The translations under genes were made by a program, and so were the position numbers. The notes under the pieces were generated by a model. The model ran no database searches. It was not told the DNA's origin and saw only the letters and a list, made by a program, of their open reading frames with translations. Positions 13,645 to 23,505 of a DNA stretch of 27,319 bases are shown piece by piece (the first letter of the stretch is position 1; every line of letters starts with the position of its first letter). Origin of the DNA: a virus. The DNA lies in the IMG/VR virus record IMGVR_UViG_3300044630_007176, positions 1 to 27,319 of that record. The stretch is one strand, 5' to 3'.

Positions 13645-16600
13645 TTATTTCTTCTTTAACTCATCTATTTCTGCTTTTAGTTCTTTGATAGCTTCAATCA
13701 GTAAAGGAATTAACTTTTCATATCTTACTGCCAAATAACCAGTGTCTCTAGTCATGATTGCTTCGGGTAAAACAGATTGAATTTGTTGAGCAATGACACC
13801 TGCTTCACGTTCAGTTGTGTCTTTACCTTCAGCTAATTCGTTCCAATTGAACGTTACACCATCTAATGAATATACTTTTTCAAGTGCATTTGGAATAATT
13901 TCAATATTTGTTTTTAATCTCTTATCCGATGTATATCCTGCGGTAATATCACCAGTTGCACGAATTTCCCCTGTTGTTCCAGAAGCGGCGGTACCGACAC
14001 CTAGAGAACCAAATTGTGGTGCACCTGTTGTTCCGAGTCTTGCAGCCGCTAATGTTCCGGAAGAAATATTCGATGCATCCAGTGCATTTGTTGTAGCAGA
14101 AGCGGCTAGACCAGAAACTGCGCTGGAAGCAATCGAAATCGAAGTACAAGATACTGATGTAACATGTCCAGATGCATTTACGGTAATTTGCGGAACAACA
14201 GAAGCAGTTCCAAAAGTTCCGGCACTTACACCAGAATTCAAGTGTTGGAAAGCTCCGTTTGCAGAAATGTAACTCAATGGTGCACCAAAACTTCCAGCAA
14301 CACCGACAGCCGCTCTTGCTCTAGCATCTGTATAGTAAAGGTTTGTTCCTTCACTGATGCCAGAAGTGCTTGGTGTTGTATAGCTGAAGACACCAGTAGA
14401 TGAGTTATAGCTTAAAGAACCGGATGCACTCACTGCTCCTCTTGCTCTAGCGTTTGTGAAGTATAGATTGGTACTTCCTTCAGCTACAGTGTCTGTGTTA
14501 CCTTGGGTGTAACTAAAAACACCGGTACTTGAATTATAACTTATTGAACCAGTTGCGCTTACCGCTGCTCTTGCTCTAGCGTTTGTGAAGTATAGATTGG
14601 TACTTCCTTCAGCTACAGTGTCTGTGTTACCTTGGGTGTAACTAAAAACACCTGTTGAAGAATTGTAACTTAGTGAACCAGTTGCGCTAACGGCTGCTCT
14701 TGCCCTTGCGTTTGTGAAGTATAAGTTAGTGCTTCCTTCAGTAATTTCATCAGTATTATCTTTACCAGCTACTGCCGCATCAACATAATTCTTCATGTTG
14801 GTGTTTGCTGTAGTAACTGCGCTTAATGCTTCCAATCTGGCGGCACCGGTGTTCGCCGTTGTTGCAATAATGAATTGACCAACGTTATCTCTCAACACCC
14901 AATAATCATTAGTTTCATCATATCTAATGAATACGTTTGGTGAATTTGCTATATTGCCTCTGTTAATTATAATACCCGCATTTTGCGTAGGCATCGAATT
15001 TGTCGGCCAATCAGAGTTTAGAACAATTTCATTGTCAGAAATATTGACTTCTTCAGTGTTTATTGTGGTGACTGTTCCGTCTACTGTTAATCCACCATTA
15101 ATTGTAACTGACCCGGTGATTGTGCCACCAGTTTTTGTGAAAAAAGTCGCATCAGTGTAATTCTTAAGATTAGTATTAGCTGTTGTTATTGTAGTATCAG
15201 TGTAATTTTTTAAGTCTGTATTAGCAGTAGCCGCAGCAATTCTAGCCACACCAACGTTTGCTTGTCTATCGCTAATTTCAGTATTGATAGAATCTTTCAA
15301 ACTCTTTGCACCAGAAGAACTCAAGAAAGTATCTGTGCTTGTAGAAGTTAAAGAATCGCTAATTAGATTTGCAGTGAGAATCTTAGAATAGCTTGTACCA
15401 ACGTCAGAATTAAATACGTCACGAATTTGCCATGTATTAGAAGAAGCGGCCCAACGAATGTAAGCATTAGCATCACTATCTCTATCTGTTACCAATCCAC
15501 CACCAGCTAAAGCGCCTGAAGAAGTAGCAACAATAATTTGTCCGACAGTAGGAATTTGAGTTAATGAACTGAATCTGGCTTGCCATTGCAACAAAGTTGA
15601 ACCTAAGCTATTAACTCTATAAGAGCGTCCATTAACAATGACCGCACTCGGTGCCATGTTATGAGCGGTTACACCACCAGAAGTATTTCCTCTAAAGACA
15701 CCATAATATGCCGCACCAGTTGTTGTAACTGGAGTTACTGTGCTAATTGACAATACATCGGTATCATAAACAATATCACCGGTGAGAACAAAGTCTCCAG
15801 AAACAGTTAACTTTCCACCAATAGATGCATCTGTGCCTACCGTTAATGCTCCACCAATATCTGCTCTATCTGTAGTCATTAAAGTACCGGCATATACCAT
15901 ATTGCTGGTGTTAACGTTTCCAAATACGGAATTTCCTGTGACACGCAAAGTTCCACCAATACCAGCATCTGAGGTTATTCGTAAACTGTCTCCGACAACA
16001 GAATTTGCGGTAACAAGATTTCCAACATTTGTGTTACCGGTTACATCAAGGGTCGTTCCAACAGTCGCACTTGTTCCAACAGTCACACTTGTGCCAATAT
16101 CCGTTCTATCTGTAGTCCTTAAAGTACCGGCATATACCATATTGCTGGTGTTAACATTGCCGAATACGGAATTTCCAGTAACTCTTAGCGTACCACCAAT
16201 ACCAGCACTTGAGGTTATTCTTAAAGTGTCACCAACAACAGAATTTGCGGTAACCAAATTACCAACGGTTGTGTTGCCGGTTACATCAAGGGTCGTTCCG
16301 ACAGTCGCACTTGTTCCAACCGTCACACTCGTACCAACATCTGTGCGACCTAATGTTCTCAAAGTACCGGCATATACCATATTGCTGGTGTTAACATTAC
16401 CAAATACGGAATTTCCTGTGACACGCAGAGTTCCACCAATACCAGCACTTGAGGTAATTCTCAAACTGTCTGCGACTAAAGAATCCGTAGCATTGACATG
16501 TGCTACTGTAGCGTTAGCAGTAATTCTGGCATTGTCTACCACAATAGAACCGGCAGCGGATACAAAATGTGATGCAATAAGATTGCTTGTAAATCTACCG

Positions 16601-17127
16601 TTATCACCAACAACAGAATTTGCGGTAACCAAATTACCAACAGTAGTGTTACCAACGACAGAAAGAGTTGTACCAATTGCAGTAGAGTTATTAACAGTTA
16701 GATAACCAATTTGTGCTGTGCCTGTAATTGAAGCATCAGTATTAGCAATAAAATTATTTGTACGAATTGATTGAGTAGCTTGAATATTGACATTAACGAT
16801 TGCGCTATTTGCGACAAAAAGTGCAACACCTTTACCGTAAATAAATGTATTAGCACCAACCGTCAAATTACCGGTTGCTGCACCTTCAGAACCGAGAGCG
16901 ATACTTTTACCAACAGTGAAGTCACCGGAAACCAATGCATTATTGGCTACAGAAAGTCCTATTCCCGCAGATGTGATTGATAAAACTGCTGTACAAGCAA
17001 TGTTTAGAGAGCCTGCTGTTTTATCATAGTTTCCCGTCTCAATTTTATTGAGAGCATTAGCTGACAAATTGGTCTGTATACGCCATTCGTCAACTGTATT
17101 TGTTCTGGTAATATTACTGATTGGCAT
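13645..17127 (-). CDS. Repetitive tail fibre with C-terminal peptidase S74 chaperone
   Basis: The 1160-residue protein opens with NITRTNTVDEWRIQTNLSAN, an N-terminus I associate with T4-like cyanophage fibres. Residues about 40-450 are a beta-repetitive shaft (GTLRVTGNSVFGNVNTSN, TVGTTLDVTGNTTVGNLVT), including an 80-residue unit repeated three times. A NEIVLNSD ... NAGIIINR ... FIRYDETNDYWV module (about 686-748) is shared with the giant fibre. Then come four copies of a 43-residue EGSTNLYFTNARARAAVS unit (about 797-965). The end is a peptidase S74 domain: S1067-D-K-R-L-K1072, EAGVIAQQIQSVLPEAI and a coiled coil (LIEAIKELKAEIDELKKK). Self-cleavage before S1067 would release about 94 residues after trimerisation. 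The ATG overlaps the stop of the 77-residue gene (TAATG). This is likely a baseplate-attached host-binding fibre. Confidence 0.92.
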   Translation of the reverse strand: MPISNITRTNTVDEWRIQTNLSANALNKIETGNYDKTAGSLNIACTAVLSITSAGIGLSVANNALVSGDFTVGKSIALGSEGAATGNLTVGANTFIYGKGVALFVANSAIVNVNIQATQSIRTNNFIANTDASITGTAQIGYLTVNNSTAIGTTLSVVGNTTVGNLVTANSVVGDNGRFTSNLIASHFVSAAGSIVVDNARITANATVAHVNATDSLVADSLRITSSAGIGGTLRVTGNSVFGNVNTSNMVYAGTLRTLGRTDVGTSVTVGTSATVGTTLDVTGNTTVGNLVTANSVVGDTLRITSSAGIGGTLRVTGNSVFGNVNTSNMVYAGTLRTTDRTDIGTSVTVGTSATVGTTLDVTGNTNVGNLVTANSVVGDSLRITSDAGIGGTLRVTGNSVFGNVNTSNMVYAGTLMTTDRADIGGALTVGTDASIGGKLTVSGDFVLTGDIVYDTDVLSISTVTPVTTTGAAYYGVFRGNTSGGVTAHNMAPSAVIVNGRSYRVNSLGSTLLQWQARFSSLTQIPTVGQIIVATSSGALAGGGLVTDRDSDANAYIRWAASSNTWQIRDVFNSDVGTSYSKILTANLISDSLTSTSTDTFLSSSGAKSLKDSINTEISDRQANVGVARIAAATANTDLKNYTDTTITTANTNLKNYTDATFFTKTGGTITGSVTINGGLTVDGTVTTINTEEVNISDNEIVLNSDWPTNSMPTQNAGIIINRGNIANSPNVFIRYDETNDYWVLRDNVGQFIIATTANTGAARLEALSAVTTANTNMKNYVDAAVAGKDNTDEITEGSTNLYFTNARARAAVSATGSLSYNSSTGVFSYTQGNTDTVAEGSTNLYFTNARARAAVSATGSISYNSSTGVFSYTQGNTDTVAEGSTNLYFTNARARGAVSASGSLSYNSSTGVFSYTTPSTSGISEGTNLYYTDARARAAVGVAGSFGAPLSYISANGAFQHLNSGVSAGTFGTASVVPQITVNASGHVTSVSCTSISIASSAVSGLAASATTNALDASNISSGTLAAARLGTTGAPQFGSLGVGTAASGTTGEIRATGDITAGYTSDKRLKTNIEIIPNALEKVYSLDGVTFNWNELAEGKDTTEREAGVIAQQIQSVLPEAIMTRDTGYLAVRYEKLIPLLIEAIKELKAEIDELKKK
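14230..14739 (-). repeat. 129-bp (43-residue) repeat, three strong copies and one degenerate
   Basis: Units at 14611-14739, 14482-14610 and 14353-14481 encode EGSTNLYFTNARARAAVSAT and GSLSYNSSTGVFSYT. A fourth, diverged copy (EGTNLYYTDARARAAVG) starts at 14352. The LYFTxARAR motif is widespread in marine phage fibres. Confidence 0.92.
15790..16467 (-). repeat. 240-bp (80-residue) repeat, two full copies and one partial
   Basis: Units begin near 16467, 16227 and 15987 with SLRITSSAGIGGTLRVTGNS-type sequence. The DNA string catataccat recurs exactly every 240 bases (ending at 15900, 16140 and 16380). A partial older copy (NTTVGNLVTANSVVGD) lies near 16600-16660. Confidence 0.9.
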
Positions 17128-17360
17128 TATTCTTTACTCTGATTCAATAAAGCGTTGAGTAGTTGTTTTATATCTTTCATGTCTTGAGACATAGATTCTA
17201 CTTGGAATTTAAGGTTATTTATCTCATCATTTTTACCGTTAATTCTTTGGGCGAGTTTTCTCCTCGCTTCATTTTCAATTAACGCTGAACGCCCCGTCAT
17301 CAGAAGGGCGTTCGTTGTGGTGTCTTTCACAAAATTTGTACCTTCAACCTTTAGTTTCAT
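17127..17360 (-). CDS. Small coiled-coil protein, possible fibre assembly factor
   Basis: This 77-residue protein starts MKLKVEGTNFVKDTTTNALL. From about residue 25 it is predicted helical with a coiled-coil spacing: ENEARRKLAQRINGKNDEIN, then NLKFQVESMSQDMKDIKQLL. GGAG lies 8 bases before the ATG. Its TAA overlaps the ATG of the S74 fibre by one base, so the two are coupled, and it follows the DUF4815 gene by 3 bases. Coupling and size recall the 79-residue T4 fibre chaperone gp57A, but I see no clear sequence identity. It could equally be a trimeric connector. Real gene: strong; function: guess. Confidence 0.72.
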   Translation of the reverse strand: MKLKVEGTNFVKDTTTNALLMTGRSALIENEARRKLAQRINGKNDEINNLKFQVESMSQDMKDIKQLLNALLNQSKE

Positions 17361-17363
17361 CTA

Positions 17364-20300
17364 TCACTCCGCAGGTGTTGCAATGATACGCAAATCTCTC
17401 ACACTTGGTGGAATAGCTGGGTCGCTAGAAGTCAAAACAATCTTAATTGCAAAAGTCTTGAATGTATTGTAGGTAACTCCATTTGTTCCAGTATAGGTAA
17501 CTTGATTCACTGTTGCTGATGGACGATATTCATATTCACGATATGTTGTCAAATCCTGAGATGGTGTTGCTGTGGGATTAATACACACCATCTTCAAATA
17601 AGGTCTATCATCAAATTCAGTTGAATCCGATTCAGATAAAATTTTATAAAAAACAGAAACTTCAGAAGCGCCTGGTTTATTTGCACTCAAAAATATACGT
17701 AAATCTCCAGCATCATAACCATCAGCTAATTTGATAGGTTTGGTGATGTATCTTGCTAGACAAGGTCCACCGGAAGAATCAAATTCACTATTCAACACAA
17801 TTGTTGCCGGTGTGGTTGGGTGCGTGTAATAAGAGATAGTGAAATCATCCAAATATTCTGAGCCAGAAGAAGTCACATAAACCGCAACAACATTTCCGTT
17901 TGCGTCAACTGTTACATTTGCGTTTGCACCAACACCAGTTGAACTTGTAATAGTAATCAAGTTAGCATTACTATAACCTGAACCAGGAGAAATGATTGTG
18001 AAATCATCTGAATTAATTTCACCATTATCCAAGAAATTTTCCCAAACATTCAAATGCAAACTTTCTTCAGAAACAATTGGAGAAACTGCATCATTTGTTG
18101 TTGACATAACTGCTTTTACAGTCCAATCATTTTTGTTTGCTATTTTTTTGCGTCTAAAACCCACCGCGTAAGTTTCATCAAAAGCGAGAGAATATGTTGC
18201 ATAAGGAACAATTGGTCTGTAAATTGTTTCTTTTACACCCAAAGAAGTTGTTGATACCAATGAATAATTTAAACTGGTTATACCAACTGAAGGAACAATT
18301 GATGTTTCCATCAATTTAAATTTATCAACATAATACAATGAAGGTGTCGCTCCATTTTCAAAATAGAATGTTGCTGGTGTTGTTGGGAAAACACAACGAT
18401 TTAATTTAAACATCAAATCTTCGTTCATAAAGGAAGTATATTCCATTGCATTTTGAGATTTGTAAAGTGTTCCCAAATATGGTTGTTTGTCAACAAATTC
18501 ATTATTGACGGTTGTACTACCCTTTTCTGCTTCCCAGACAGTATACTCGTTAGAACTTGTTAGAACAACAAATGCATATAAACCAGGTTTTAGATATACA
18601 GGAAAATCAAATTTAAAATTCGTAGCTGTCGAACTTGTTGATAATGAAGGATTTTCTGAGACATTAATCTCGCTTGGATATTTAACAACAACAGATTCGG
18701 GATACCAATAATCCGAAGATGGCGAACCATTTATGGTTGGTCTAATTTGAACAACAACAGGAATATTATCATCATCTTTCGCTCTAAAGAACAAATCTAA
18801 ACTTTCCAAAAATAAACCATAAGGATATCTTGAAGAATCGACAAAGAATGTTTGAGCTAGTGGGTCGCTATTCACTACTGGCAAATCAACAGCAGTAAAC
18901 ACTCTACCCACTTCTCTTGTTCCGACAATTCTCTGTGAAGTTGTGGTACCGACAATTTTAGAATCAATATCAACATTAAGAACAGTATCGACTAATGTTG
19001 TTTTGTTTAATGTTATACCAGAAGAGGTATAAATCTTATCTGCGAAAGAAACAGCATCTGCATCATAAGAATTATTAAATGATTCAGTCACTCTGAAATT
19101 TCTTTGTCCTGAACGGAAAGTTGCTGCCGGTATATAAAATGCGCCACCAATTTGACCTAATTTATTGCTCTTATTATTACCAAAACTATAAGTAAATTGT
19201 TGACCAGCATAAGAGCCGGCGCCGCTCACTGTTGCAACTTTAGTTGTTGTGTTATATCCAGTAATTGCGAAGGCTGCACCCACTCCAATTTCATCACTAG
19301 TTTTTCTAATCAAATACAAAGTATTTCCGGAAATATCGTAAGAAGGAGCATCAGAAGCAAGAGTTATTGTTGTTGAAGTAATTCCTCTAGTTACACCTGA
19401 GCGGTGGTCATTAACAGATGATATTGAATAAACTTTACCACTATCAACACCATAAATAACTTTACTTGCCAAATCTATTGTGGAGTTTTCATTAATGATG
19501 GAAACATTAGCTGAACCAACTTCACTCATCACTACAGTACCAGATTTATAAGATGTTCCACCAGAAATCAAACTAGCAACATTTGCCAATAAATCTGAAT
19601 ATGTATTTGCAATTAAAACATTTTCACCGTTTATTAAAGTTGTATTTACATTTAAAGTAACTCTATTAGGTACAATGACATATTTGTTAACATCTACATC
19701 ATCAAAGAATGAATACATTATCGTCGAAGGTCTCAAGCCAACCGATGAGAATACAATTCTTCTCGGTTTCATATAAGGCTGAATAGCCAAATCTGTGACA
19801 AAAGTTCCTACATCAACTTGTGATGAAGATGTTGATATTTGTTTTTGTTGAAGCTCTGCACCAGCAGCAATAGAAGTAATTTCATTTGTTGTTGTTATGA
19901 AACCAAAACCTTGTGCTTGCCAAGCAGTTTCACCAACAATAGTTTCGCTTCTAGTTTGATACCATTTACTATCGACAACTTGTGCGAATGGGCTATTTTT
20001 ATCATCTTTCCACTGTGGGCTTTTATCTGCAATATATTTAAATGCACCGTTTATAAAATTAAACGCATTTTCAATACTCTGTGTAGAATTCAAAGTAACT
20101 TTAGCCGTTACACCAGTATCAACATCTCCTGTAAACTCAGGAAATAAATTTGTCGTTCCTTTAAAGTTTGCAAACAGTGCTTGAGTAATAGGTATAGCTT
20201 TGGTATAATATTGTTGTTGAGCAAAACCAGTAGATGTGTGTGAAAGCATAAATGCTTTTTTCGTTCCAGTTCCAACTATCTTAGTTGAACCAGTATGAAG

Positions 20301-23300
20301 GGCATTATTAGCATTCAATTTTACCTGCCTCATCAGAGATGCAGGATACAAGGTGCCTTTATCTAACACGTTTCTATTATCAATTTTAAACGTATCTTGA
20401 GAAAGTTCTCTATTCGTAAAATTGTCAACAAGTATTCCGTATTTTGCTCTCTCTAATCCATTATTATCCAAAATTTTAGCATCTGCTGCACTCTTTTCTA
20501 AAGAATTTAATGAAATATAATATTCCAATCCTCTTATTCTATTCTCAAAAGTTTGGATATCTTCCATTGTGTAGCGACGATTATTTTTAAAATCGGCGCG
20601 AATTTCTTTCACAGTTTCCGTATATGCAGGAATAGTTAATGTGTAAATCAACATATCCTTGGTGTCAATAGTTGGTGGAACTGGTTGTATTGCTGCCTGT
20701 CCTTTAACTACTGAAAACTGTCCACCAGATTTCACAATAACTTTATCTATTCTCGGTAAATAATAATCATAAGATAGTTCTATATTTTGTAGAGGCTCAG
20801 GATTTAAACCTCCAGACAGAGAAGTTCCCGCAATCGCTTTATATGGTCTAAAATCAAAACCTGACCTTAAACTCAATACATTGTTGTTTTCTTTATCGTT
20901 AAAAGATGGAACATCATCGTAATCGATGTTTGAACCCTGTGCGTAAGAATCGATAGTAAACAATCCATTGAAAACTGACAAACTCTTAAAATAACGATAT
21001 TGTACAAAAATTGTACCAGTAGGTGCAGAAAAACCACGTTTTAATTTAATAGTTGCATGGTCATAATGTGTTTTTCTTTGGCCATTATCAAAATCGTATC
21101 TCTCTGTGACATTATAAACAGAATTTGTTAACATTGCTGAAGTCACATTTGCATTAGGTGATTTTGAATCAAATATACCAATGATTTCATATACATCAGG
21201 AACTTGTAAACTAACTGGTTTACCTGGAGTTCTTAAATCTATTAGTGCAGAAGAATTTGTAAAATTTGTTGCCCCAATACTCTTAAAAATCATACCACCG
21301 GAAAATGCCACAGTCTCACCAGATGTATTTGCGGAATATAGAGTCGTTGTACCTTGTGTTCCAGCAACATCCATTTCATATGGAATCAAAGAGTGTAAAT
21401 CTAACCCATCAGTAACAGGAATAAGTTGTTTACGTTTAGTTACACCTGTCGCTCCATCCTCTGCATTGTTTATTTTTGTTGTTACCAACAAATCAACTCT
21501 AACTGTTTCAGTTGTTTTTAAGTCAACTTCAAAAGAAGATGTTGAAACTGAAGTTACTGTAAAGTTATTATTAGATAATGCAATAACAGTATTTGGTGTT
21601 ATTCCAAATTGAACATTACTTGCACTATCTGAACGAACGAAACAAATAATATTTTCTTGCAAAAGAGCATCCGAAATTGTACCTGAACCACTAGAGAAAG
21701 CAAAAGTATCGGTACCAGATGAAGTTACGGTAAATTTACCACCCGAGGTTGTGCCAGAATATTTCTTTCTAGCATAAAAGTCCATATTAGAGATTGTGTT
21801 TGCTTTTATTGCAGTTTGTGGAGGATTAAACAATAAAGAAGCCGTTCTCGGCTCATTAATTGAAGCAAATCCTGTAGTCGTAGATTTAGAATCAGTATCG
21901 ATATTTCCAGCAAAAGCAATAAAAAGACCGCCATTGGCAACCAAAGATTCAGCAACAGTAAAATCAGATTCAATACTGAATGTATTTGATGAAGGAATAA
22001 AAGGTAAAGAAGAATTTAAATTTAAAGTTGAAGTATTTGAACTTGTAATTAAAATTGGAGCAAGTCCTGAACCACCAGAATCAGTAATTCTGAAATACAT
22101 ATTTGAATATGCATTTGTTGTCAGTGAAGAATTGAAAGCTGCCGGTATTTTGATAGTTGTTGATGAAGAACCTGTAGAGCCTAAAGTTCCAGTTATTGGA
22201 GAAGTATTTGCACCAAATACAAATGTCGTGAAGGTATGAGAATTACCGTTTGCAGAATTTGTTGAATCGTTGTAACGAATCATGTGAGCATAAACAGTTC
22301 CAATTTTTGTGGAGTTATAAGCTGGTCCAGTAGAGATTGAAATGTCTTGATGCGGCACACAATGAATATCCAATTGTGGATATGTAGAAATATCCAATGT
22401 TCCTCTTACATTAGCCAAAACGACACTGGAATCATAGTTTGTTGGTAAATCATAATCGTTTACATTAGAAACTTCTCTAGCTCTATCCACACTTATTGTT
22501 GTTGGTCCAACAGTTTGAAATTCATAACCACCAACATAAGCTTTGCCTGGGTCAAGAATAACATTAAATTTTCCGTTTGCTGAATCTCCTTCTTCAAGAG
22601 AAATTACAAATGGGTCAACAGTATAGTTGCCAGACTCATCATAAGTTCTGCGAGCCAATGTTTTTTCAAAATCACCATAAATTGGATAATCAATTTCTCT
22701 AATAATAACATCATCAACTAAACGAATAATTTCAAAGAATGTGGAAACGTCAGAAGAATCAATTGTTCTCTTTGAAAGATTAGTTGCAATTTTAAATCTA
22801 TTTGCACCAGGAGCCTGATAGTTAAATGAACCTTGTGCTGGGTCTAATAAAGAAGTATCATCAATTTCATCAATAATGTTTTCGTCGAATTCGATACCAA
22901 TTTTATATGAAGGTTTGATATTTAAAGTTGAACTGTTTCCAATTCTATAAAACAATTCAATTAAAAGAAATTGTGGAACTACCTTTAAAATAATAAACAC
23001 CTTCTTGAATACTAGCAATAAGAGAACCTCCTGTTGCATTGGTAGTTTTTAAAGTTGCAAAAATATCTTCACCATAAACGCGAATATTTTCCGACTCTGC
23101 AAATCTATCACCACTTAAATATTTAATAATAAGTGCAGGTGAATTTGTGTCTGTTGTATCGATTGCAATAACTTTTGCTCTAACATTTTTTCCGCCACCT
23201 AATGAAACAATAGTTTTATTTAAAAACTGAGATGCATCGATATCCGTTCCACTATATTGTGGTTGTAATAAAATGTAATTTGCTTTTCTGTCCAAAGAAA

Positions 23301-23496
23301 CTTTACCACCGATAATCGGGCTACCACTTTTAAAAATGTGATTACCAAATTTCTCAATTTGATTTGAGAGAATTGTCTGTAATTGTGTCAGTTCTCTTGC
23401 TTGAACCGAATAACCTGGACGAAATAAAACTCGCATGAAGTTTTTATCTTCATCAAAGTCGTCGTAATATGGGTCGTAATTGAATAGAGTTGTCAT
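17364..23496 (-). CDS. Giant DUF4815 virion structural protein, interrupted by one apparent +1 frameshift
   Basis: The ATG at 23494-23496 (AGAGG upstream) opens a 179-codon frame, MTTLFNYDPYYDDFDEDKNF then RVLFRPGYSVQARELTQLQT, the DUF4815 N-terminus of T4-like aquatic phages. It stops at 22957. The family sequence continues in another frame (IKPSYKIGIEFDENI, DDTSLLDPAQGSFNYQAPGA) down to 17364. The span of 6133 bases is three times 2044 plus one, so one extra base restores a protein of about 2043 residues. Later parts include YYLPRIDKVIVKSGGQFSVV, NRRYTMEDIQTFENRIRGLE and DPLAQTFFVDSSRYPYGLFL, plus a GSGYSN-type beta module near 17826-18003. The position after gp8 matches T4 gp9/gp10, so it is probably a baseplate-peripheral protein to which fibres attach. 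I regard the protein as functional in the real phage. Confidence 0.85.
22957..23000 (-). other. Apparent frameshift site in the DUF4815 gene
   Basis: Frame 1 reads EGVYYFKGSSTISFN then TGA at 22957-22959. The family sequence continues in the frame one base further on (VPQFLLIELFYRIGN). The crossover should lie within TATTATTTTAAAGG on the minus strand (about 22979-22992), a homopolymer-rich spot where a one-base indel is plausible. Confidence 0.75.
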
Positions 23497-23505
23497 TTAT
23501 TCCTC

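Noticed and set aside
15782-16705. Long plus-strand open frame (307 codons)
   Set aside because: It is antisense to the 240-bp repeats of the S74 fibre; its own 'protein' is a repetition of the same units in reverse, without ribosome site or family resemblance.
5053-17127. Diversity-generating retroelement acting on the fibres
   Set aside because: No reverse transcriptase, no template/variable repeat pair with adenine-specific changes and no C-type-lectin-like C-terminus was seen; the repeats are ordinary in-frame structural repeats.
17216-17223. GATAAATA inside the 77-residue gene as promoter for the S74 fibre
   Set aside because: It lies about 90 bases from the fibre ATG within coding sequence, unlike the 21-26 base spacing of the other boxes; chance is likely in AT-rich DNA.
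23037-23039. ATG at 23037-23039 as a separate start for the large downstream part of the DUF4815 protein
   Set aside because: The first about 25 codons (MQQEVLLLLVFKKVF) are an off-frame reading of conserved DUF4815 sequence. The preceding reading frame holds the family N-terminus, so a frame break explains both better.
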